Below are positions 1-3,947 of a stretch of DNA of 7,883 nucleotides, one piece after another. A model generated the notes under the pieces. That model saw only the letters and a list, made by a program, of their open reading frames with translations, was not told the origin of the DNA and made no database searches. A program made the translations under genes and the position numbers. This DNA is from JBBTWV01 sp038062615 (GTDB taxonomy: Bacteria > Patescibacteriota > Gracilibacteria > UBA1369 > UM-FILTER-53-11): NCBI GenBank assembly GCA_038062615.1, contig JBBTWV010000023.1, positions 1 through 7,883 on the forward strand. The letters are read 5' to 3'. The number at the start of each line of letters is the position of its first letter. Position 1 is the stretch's first letter.

Positions 1-1
1 C

Positions 2-196
2 TATAAAGAGACTCCGTTGTTGGGGGAGCAGATGATTTTTAATCTCGCCTTTCTCATTCCCGAGAATAAACAGAAAGCATTTGACAAGATGGCGAGAAAC
101 CTCGATGACCAATACGTCGAAGAAAATGTTTATTTCAAATACGTCGGACCGATTCCACCTTTTAATTTTGTCAAAGTGCCAATTTCGCTGGCGTAG
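2..196 (+). CDS. gvpF: Gas vesicle protein GvpF/GvpL family, C-terminal fragment
   Basis: This is the 3' end of a gene whose start lies before the window; 64 codons are visible up to the TAG at 194-196. The fragment has the C-terminal signature of the GvpF/GvpL family: a GEQMIFNLAFLIP segment, then a charged helix, then KYVGPIPPFNFVKV. That ending, aromatic-x-G-P-x-PP-Y/F-x-F, closes the second domain of family members. GvpF is a minor gas vesicle protein that contacts the shell protein GvpA during assembly. gvpG starts 2 bases after the stop, the F-G order seen in many clusters, which is why I call it gvpF rather than gvpL. The F versus L assignment rests on position, since the two are paralogues. 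Only the last quarter or so of the protein is visible. Confidence 0.85.
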   Translation, partial: YKETPLLGEQMIFNLAFLIPENKQKAFDKMARNLDDQYVEENVYFKYVGPIPPFNFVKVPISLA

Positions 197-198
197 CT

Positions 199-450
199 AT
201 GCTGATCATTGACGATCTATTGATTTGGCTCCCGGCCAAAGGGTTGATGGCCGTGTTCAAGAAAATTCACGAGATGGCTGAGGCAGAGGTCAATGATGAA
301 TCAAAACTGAAAGAAGAGCTCTTGCGGCTGCAGACCATGTTCGAGCTGGATCAGATTTCCGAAGCAGAGTATCAACGGCGAGAGGATGAAATTATGGCGC
401 GGATGAATGAAATCAGGGAGAGAAAAAAAGCAGCCGCATTATCACCATAA
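199..450 (+). CDS. gvpG: Gas vesicle protein GvpG
   Basis: This 83-residue protein matches GvpG in length and layout. It has a hydrophobic N-terminus (MLIIDDLLIWLPAKGLMAVF, residues 1-20), which is the family hallmark. A long charged helix follows, with an ELLRLQTMFELDQISEAEYQ stretch (about 41-60) and the usual acidic/basic tail with E-x-x-I-x-x-RMNEIRERKK. GvpG is an accessory protein needed for gas vesicle formation, thought to act with GvpF/L and GvpA in the assembly complex. The ATG comes 2 bases after the gvpF stop, so translational coupling is likely; no Shine-Dalgarno sequence is visible. The hydrophobic N-terminus begins directly at this ATG, which supports the start. Nothing is unusual for the family. 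Confidence 0.9.
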   Translation: MLIIDDLLIWLPAKGLMAVFKKIHEMAEAEVNDESKLKEELLRLQTMFELDQISEAEYQRREDEIMARMNEIRERKKAAALSP

Positions 451-477
451 CAGATTTAATGAACTCACCATAAATTT

Positions 478-801
478 ATGCCTGCAGAAAAATCACAACT
501 AAAAATGCAGCCGAAGGGCCCCGAAGGATCCAGTCACCGCGGGACCTACGGGACAGGTATTGAAAAAGCCCTGGAATTTGTAAAAACAACTTTGGAAAGA
601 GAAGGGAACATTATTAAAGCCGTCAAGACCGGAGATGGCGGCTGGGAGGTAGAAGTGGAGGTCATAGAACCAAGCGAACATATGAAAAAAATCGGCATTC
701 CAAAACCCGTGTATGACAAGCATGTCTATCGGGTCATTGTGGATAAAGATTGTACGGTGACTTCGTATGAGCGAACATCCCAACCATCGGGTTCACCGTA
801 A
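478..801 (+). CDS. gvpO: Gas vesicle protein GvpO
   Basis: This 107-residue protein has the small alpha/beta GvpO domain. A helix (about residues 28-42) is followed by a strand region with GDGGWEVEVEVIE (about 53-65), where G-W-E-V-x-V-E-V is the family core. It ends with YRVIVDKDCTVTSYERT (about 85-101), like the Y-x-V-x-x-D-x-x-G-x-x-x-x-Y-x-R ending of GvpO proteins. GvpO is an accessory or regulatory gas vesicle protein; in haloarchaea it is required for vesicle formation. The first 25 residues are polar and low in complexity, and may be a disordered tail. The ATG at 478 lies 27 bases after gvpG with AT-rich sequence and no Shine-Dalgarno in front. The 3' end overlaps the gvpL reading frame by 35 bases if gvpL starts at 767. 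Confidence 0.85.
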   Translation: MPAEKSQLKMQPKGPEGSSHRGTYGTGIEKALEFVKTTLEREGNIIKAVKTGDGGWEVEVEVIEPSEHMKKIGIPKPVYDKHVYRVIVDKDCTVTSYERTSQPSGSP

Positions 802-1663
802 GCCGAAATCCCGCACCTTTTCTCGACCAGGAAAGGTACGCGCAAAGCGCGAGCGAGAAAAGGTGCGGGATAAAGGATTATGGGTGTACTGCGTTCGGAG
901 AGCCGCGGTGCACACTCCAGCGGAAAGCATACCGGGGATTCAGCCGGGGACAAAAGTACATACGATTACTTTGAAAGATATAGAAGCGGTGGCAAGCGTT
1001 GTGGATTTGCAGCAGTTTGGCGCAAGGCAACTCAAGGAAAAACTTGCAACGGATCTCAGCTGGACGGAAAGAAGTGTGCAGCGACACCACGACATTATTG
1101 TCAACGCGGGCGGAGAGGGAACGGTGGTACCAATGAAATTCGGGACAATTTTTGCCACGAGAAAAAATCTCGAGGCAATGCTGAAGAAATATTATCGGAA
1201 GTTCACCACGCTCCTCGTGCAGTTAAAAGGCCGGGAAGAATGGGGGGTAAAAGTGTTTTTGGATAAAGCTCGATTTATTGAGCTGCTGAAAAAGAACGAC
1301 CCAGAGATTCAGCAATTCGAAATTAGAAAAGGCAAAACTCCTGAAGGCATGCGGTGGTACGTGGATAGAAAAATTGATGAGGCAGTTCAGAAAAAATTTG
1401 AAAAGGTGGTGGAGGACGATCTCGTGAAAATCATCCAGGGGCTTGAAAAGTATGCCGAGCAGGTGGTCATCAATAATCCCTCGCCGCCAGAGCTGACCGG
1501 GAGGGAGATGGCATTGCATACGGCCTGTCTACTAAAAAAAGAAGCGCGAAGACCTTTCCAGGAAAATGTCAGGAAGTTGTTTGCTGGTTTCAAGGCGCGC
1601 GGATTGAGTGGAGAAATTACCGGTCCGTGGCCCCTCTATAATTTTGTCGGAATAAAAAAATGA
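767..1663 (+). CDS. gvpL: Gas vesicle protein GvpL/GvpF family (full length)
   Basis: This GvpF/L-family protein has up to 298 residues. The fold begins at GLWVYCV (residues 37-43), the usual first strand of the family. It continues with SWTERSVQRHHDII and GTVVPMKFGTIF (the conserved 'V-P-x-x-F/L-G-T-x-F' segment), EWGVKVFLD, and a C-terminal GPWPLYNFVGI. It is the second family member here, and its place after gvpG and before a gvpS/K gene supports L. The start is uncertain. ATG 767 gives a 36-residue very basic extension that overlaps gvpO by 35 bases and runs through a palindromic element at 808-871. An in-frame GTG at 863 would start the protein 4 residues before the conserved fold and remove the overlap. 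Neither has a good ribosome binding site. The stop overlaps the next ATG by 4 bases. Confidence 0.85.
   Translation: MSEHPNHRVHRKPKSRTFSRPGKVRAKREREKVRDKGLWVYCVRRAAVHTPAESIPGIQPGTKVHTITLKDIEAVASVVDLQQFGARQLKEKLATDLSWTERSVQRHHDIIVNAGGEGTVVPMKFGTIFATRKNLEAMLKKYYRKFTTLLVQLKGREEWGVKVFLDKARFIELLKKNDPEIQQFEIRKGKTPEGMRWYVDRKIDEAVQKKFEKVVEDDLVKIIQGLEKYAEQVVINNPSPPELTGREMALHTACLLKKEARRPFQENVRKLFAGFKARGLSGEITGPWPLYNFVGIKK
808..871. repeat. Long perfect palindromic element between gvpO and gvpL
   Basis: Two 18-base arms, ATCCCGCACCTTTTCTCG at 808-825 and its exact reverse complement at 854-871, enclose a 28-base loop. The loop holds a second hairpin, CGCGC AAA GCGCG at 839-851. A competing pairing also exists: ACCTTT at about 815-820 can pair with AAAGGT at 832-837. 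The right arm contains the candidate GTG start of gvpL at 863. Read in the gvpL frame, it would add a basic peptide. It may be a mobile palindromic repeat, an RNA switch controlling gvpL, or a processing site. No T-run follows, so it is not a standard intrinsic terminator. Confidence 0.85.
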
Positions 1664-2316
1664 AACAACATACTACCCCGCAAACGAAAAATTTGGCTCG
1701 TTCTCTGCCGAGCTTCCGGCCAGATTTAAGACCCCGCCGTTCAACTGCGCTGACCACGGGCAGCAGTCGAGCGTTCACCGGCGATCGGCTGTATCCATCA
1801 AAAAAAGTTACGCTCGTTGATGCCCTGGACCGCGTGATTGATAAAGGAGCGTACGTTGACGGGGAGTTGGTTTTGCGCGTCGCTGATATTGACCTCGTGT
1901 TTATCGGATTGCGATTGCTGGTTACCTCGGTCTCGCGGGCGGAAAAATTACGGCGTGGTGAAAGAATGGGCCCACCGAGTAATCCAACTGCAAAAGATGT
2001 AGTTCAGATTAAAAAACTCGAACAGCAATTGCATGAAATGGAAGCCAACATTCCAAAGATTATTGACGCCGGTGATCCTCAAAAAGCGGAAAAAGGAATC
2101 GCCAAGCTCGTGCTCACCCTGATTGAGTTAATCCGGCAATTATTAGAACGGGAAGCGGTCCGAAGGGTTGATACCGGCACGCTGTCTGAGACGGAGATGC
2201 AAAAATTAGGATTAACGTTTCAGATGTTGGAGAAAAAGATTCATGAATTCAAAGCCGTGTTCGGTATTCGCGAAGAGCTCAATCTGGAATTAGGGCCGCT
2301 GGGGAATCTCCTTTAA
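1660..2316 (+). CDS. gvpK: Fused gas vesicle protein: GvpS-like (GvpA/J superfamily) domain plus GvpK
   Basis: This 218-residue protein joins two gas vesicle proteins that are usually separate. Residues 1-48 are basic, polar and probably disordered. Residues 49-100 form a GvpA-fold module, VTLVDALDRVIDKGAYVDGE then VADIDLVFIGLRLLVTSVSRAE. The D-L-V-F/Y-x-x-L-R-x-L-x-S-S/V pattern is closest to GvpS rather than to the shell protein GvpA. A charged, coiled-coil-like linker follows (about 113-135). Residues 138-218 are a complete GvpK: KAEKGIAKLVLTLIELIRQL, then EREAVRRV, a T-L-S-E-x-E helix, and the LELGPLGNLL terminus. Separate gvpS and gvpK genes are adjacent in B. megaterium-type clusters, so this looks like a direct gene fusion. 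The ATG overlaps the gvpL stop by 4 bases, implying coupled translation. The symbol is for the better-conserved half. Confidence 0.9.
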   Translation: MKQHTTPQTKNLARSLPSFRPDLRPRRSTALTTGSSRAFTGDRLYPSKKVTLVDALDRVIDKGAYVDGELVLRVADIDLVFIGLRLLVTSVSRAEKLRRGERMGPPSNPTAKDVVQIKKLEQQLHEMEANIPKIIDAGDPQKAEKGIAKLVLTLIELIRQLLEREAVRRVDTGTLSETEMQKLGLTFQMLEKKIHEFKAVFGIREELNLELGPLGNLL

Positions 2317-2346
2317 GTAAGACTAAATAATTTTTAATCTCTACCT

Positions 2347-2619
2347 ATGACAGAAGAAGGTAAGAACAATTATTCACGCCAGGAGGTGGCTAAAAAAGGC
2401 CTGCAAGCCTTACTGGAGATGGCAAAGGTTTGGGGCAAATCTCAAGACACCATTCACCATGCGATAAAATCGTATAAAGATGTGATTCGCATTGATCCAG
2501 AAAGTTCCGAAGCGGACGAAGCCAGAGCCGCGCTGTGGAAAATTGCCGAGCAGTGGAACAAGCGAGGCCAGAAATATGCCGCCGCTTTGCTGTATAAAGA
2601 ATTAACGGCCAGCAGCTAA
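2347..2619 (+). CDS. Small TPR-like helical protein in the gas vesicle cluster
   Basis: This 90-residue, entirely helical, soluble protein is not a classical Gvp family that I recognise. Residues about 32-66 resemble a tetratricopeptide repeat: D-x-x-x-x-A-I-K-S-Y-K-D-V-I-R-I-D-P, with the small residue, tyrosine and proline where TPRs have them. A second, weaker repeat is suggested by AALWKIAEQWNKRGQKYAAA (61-80) followed by LLYKEL. An N-terminal helix (about 11-29) packs before it. TPR modules bind peptides or partner proteins, so a helper role in vesicle assembly is plausible, but this is inferred from position between the gvpS-gvpK fusion and gvpJ. It starts 30 bases after the fusion gene without a Shine-Dalgarno sequence. 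gvpJ begins 4 bases after its stop. Confidence 0.7.
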   Translation: MTEEGKNNYSRQEVAKKGLQALLEMAKVWGKSQDTIHHAIKSYKDVIRIDPESSEADEARAALWKIAEQWNKRGQKYAAALLYKELTASS

Positions 2620-2623
2620 ATCT

Positions 2624-2938
2624 ATGGAACAACAGATAGTAAAATCCACCGGAGGAACCAGTCTCGCGGATATCTTAGAGCTGGTTTTGGATAAAGGGGT
2701 GGTGATTGCCGGCGACATTAGAATCCAGCTTGCCGATGTTGAGCTGCTGAACATAAAGATTCGACTCCTGATCGCCTCGGTAGACAAGGCCAAAGAAATT
2801 GGCATTAGTTGGTGGGAGCAAGATTCTTACCTTTCGCCGAAGGCGAAAAAGCTTGAATTAGAGCAAGAAAACGCGAGGCTGATGAAGCGGATTGCATCAC
2901 TGGAGGCGAAGAGGAAGCCGAGGCTTGCCGCGCGATGA
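2624..2938 (+). CDS. gvpJ: Gas vesicle protein GvpJ (GvpA/J superfamily minor shell protein)
   Basis: This 104-residue protein has a GvpA-type core at about residues 12-56, with TSLADILELVLDKGVVIAGD followed by LADVELLNIKIRLLIASVDK. It departs from the shell protein GvpA in the ways typical of GvpJ: GDIRIQLADVELLNIKIR in place of the A-W/F-x-R-V-S-L-V-G-I-E core, the KAKEIGISWWEQDSYLSPKAK extension (about 55-75), and a C-terminal coiled-coil helix (about 75-97). GvpJ is a minor component thought to act in nucleation or in capping the growing bicone together with GvpF/L. It sits just after the S-K fusion and TPR genes, consistent with the K-J order of B. megaterium. No Shine-Dalgarno is visible before the ATG. 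It is not the main structural subunit, whose gene must be elsewhere. Confidence 0.85.
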   Translation: MEQQIVKSTGGTSLADILELVLDKGVVIAGDIRIQLADVELLNIKIRLLIASVDKAKEIGISWWEQDSYLSPKAKKLELEQENARLMKRIASLEAKRKPRLAAR

Positions 2939-2966
2939 CCATACTGCAGCCTACCTCCCCATCGCT

Positions 2967-3164
2967 ATGATCGGATTTCTGCTTATTCTCCTGGGAACTA
3001 TTTTTCTTCTCAAAAACCTTGGGTTTATTTCCGGCAGCGCCTGGGAGGTAATCTGGCCGATACTTTTGATACTCGTAGGAGTAAGTTTCCTGATACGCAA
3101 ATCGCCTTCGGTTTTTTGGGAAAAACATTTTTGGTGGAAAAAACGGGATGTCGATAAAAGATAA
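2967..3164 (+). CDS. Small two-helix membrane protein (LiaF N-terminal/DUF5668-like)
   Basis: From ATG 2967 this is a 65-residue protein with two hydrophobic helices: residues 2-17 (IGFLLILLGTIFLLKN) and 26-43 (WEVIWPILLILVGVSFLI). They are joined by a short turn, and a highly basic, aromatic tail follows (FWEKHFWWKKR). The pattern of G-x-x-x-I-L-L-G near the start and W-P-I-L-L-I-L-V-G in helix 2 is typical of LiaI/LiaF-type DUF5668 modules, found in small membrane proteins of bacteria. The start is uncertain: a TTG at 2892 in the same frame would add 25 polar residues and overlap gvpJ by 47 bases. Nothing upstream of either looks like a ribosome binding site. Its role next to gas vesicle genes is unknown; I see no known Gvp homology. 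Confidence 0.6.
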   Translation: MIGFLLILLGTIFLLKNLGFISGSAWEVIWPILLILVGVSFLIRKSPSVFWEKHFWWKKRDVDKR

Positions 3165-3174
3165 GTACTGTGAA

Positions 3175-3292
3175 TTACGAAATTTTGATCCGCGTGAAGA
3201 TCTGCGTACGTGATCCGCGTTAAGATCCGCGTTTCCGTAGAGTTTTAGCGGAATGAATGAGGCGAACGGTTTGTGGATTGAGAATTTCGTAA
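3175..3292. repeat. Inverted repeat bounding the intergenic spacer
   Basis: TTACGAAATT at 3175-3184 and its exact reverse complement AATTTCGTAA at 3283-3292 lie 98 bases apart. The similarity continues with small mismatches on both sides: outwards to TGA, and inwards to GATCC on the left and GGATT on the right. This gives an imperfect arm of about 20 bases. The pair encloses the direct repeats at 3187-3232. This looks like terminal inverted repeats of a small non-autonomous element of about 125 bases, or a large operator. An AAGTA pair occurs nearby at 3163-3167 and 3297-3301, but the left copy is 3 bases out of register, so I do not claim a target duplication. Confidence 0.6.
3187..3232. repeat. 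Four tandem 9-base repeats (GATCYGCGT) in the spacer before the hsp20 gene
   Basis: GATCCGCGT occurs at 3187-3195, 3212-3220 and 3224-3232, and GATCTGCGT at 3199-3207. Successive copies start 12, 13 and 12 bases apart, so the array can also be read as two copies of a 25-base unit. The rest of the spacer (3165-3316) holds no coding sequence that I can support. A weak promoter-like pair lies at TTGAGA 3279-3284 and AGTAAT 3302-3307 (17-base spacing), just before the ATG at 3317. The array could be a binding site for a regulator of the hsp20-cdc48 pair, or part of a small repeat element. Confidence 0.65.
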
Positions 3293-3316
3293 CTCAAAGT
3301 AAGTAATGAATGCCGT

Positions 3317-3943
3317 ATGACTAAAAAACACGACAGAAACTCCGCCTCGAAAGCTTCCGACTCCACTCAAGCTTCGACGGATAAATCAACGAACAAACCA
3401 GCGGAGCCGGAGGTAACGCCAAAGGTGGAATTTGGTCTAGAACTCGGGGGCTTTTTGGGCGGTTTATTTAAAGGCCTGGGGAAGATTATTGATCTGGCGG
3501 AGCAAGCCGAGCAGGCCGGGGGCGAGTTGAGAGAAGCCGGAGAAATACGAGGGGGAACCAAAGAACGGCCCATCCGGGGCATTTATGGGTTTACAATCAG
3601 AACCGGACTTGGCAAAGAACGGCCGCGCGTGGAAACTTTCGGCAATATTAAAGCGACTCGTGAAAGAAAACAAGCAAAACCAGAATTTACGGTCACCGAG
3701 ACCAGAGAGCCAATTGTTGATGTCTTTGATGAGCAGGATTATATCGTAGTGGTAGCCGAACTTCCTGGAGCAATAGAAGAAAGTATCAAATTAGACCTTC
3801 ATGGGGATATTTTAATTGTCGAAGCCGGGAATGAGAAAATAAAATATTCTAAAGAAATTTTACTGCCGGCTAAAATAGATTTTGAAAAAAAAGAGATGAG
3901 TTTTAAAAATGGGGTGCTCGAGATCAAAATGAAAAAGAGATAA
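3317..3943 (+). CDS. gvpH: Hsp20/alpha-crystallin small heat shock protein, GvpH-like
   Basis: This 208-residue protein begins with a Ser/Thr/Lys-rich, probably disordered segment (1-35). A Gly-rich helix follows (about 40-80, with LELGGFLGGLFKGLGKIIDL), then a PIRGIYGFTIRTGLG and VETFGN region (about 85-110). This arrangement is seen in gas-vesicle-associated Hsp20 proteins. The alpha-crystallin domain fills 128-208: REPIVDVFDEQDYIVVVAEL, P-G (150-151), then the conserved NGVLEIKM at 198-205. There is no C-terminal I-x-I anchor. Small heat shock proteins hold unfolding clients; GvpH of haloarchaea belongs to this fold and is linked to control of vesicle synthesis. It is separated from the upstream genes by a 152-base spacer with repeats, so it may start its own transcript. 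The Cdc48 gene follows after 4 bases. Confidence 0.85.
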   Translation: MTKKHDRNSASKASDSTQASTDKSTNKPAEPEVTPKVEFGLELGGFLGGLFKGLGKIIDLAEQAEQAGGELREAGEIRGGTKERPIRGIYGFTIRTGLGKERPRVETFGNIKATRERKQAKPEFTVTETREPIVDVFDEQDYIVVVAELPGAIEESIKLDLHGDILIVEAGNEKIKYSKEILLPAKIDFEKKEMSFKNGVLEIKMKKR

Positions 3944-3947
3944 CCCT

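Noticed and set aside
499..783. 94-residue open frame on the - strand opposite gvpO
   Set aside because: It is an antisense shadow of a well-supported GvpO; no start context or recognisable domain.
808..871. The gvpO-gvpL palindrome as an intrinsic terminator
   Set aside because: The downstream arm is followed by AAAGGATTATGG rather than a T-run, and the gene after it is in the same cluster.
880..1266. 128-residue open frame on the + strand inside gvpL
   Set aside because: It lies wholly within the gvpL frame, shows no family pattern, and its composition is that of an out-of-frame reading.
2624..2938. Calling this gene gvpA, the main shell protein
   Set aside because: The GDIRIQLADVELLNIKIR core, the WWEQD segment and the C-terminal coiled coil fit GvpJ, not the short GvpA shell subunit.
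3187..3232. Short regularly spaced repeats considered as a CRISPR array
   Set aside because: Units of 9 bases at 12-13 base spacing leave no room for spacers, and no cas genes are present.
3163..3301. AAGTA pair as a target-site duplication of the spacer element
   Set aside because: The left copy ends 3 bases before the inverted repeat begins while the right copy abuts it, and a 5-base match in AT-rich DNA is likely by chance.
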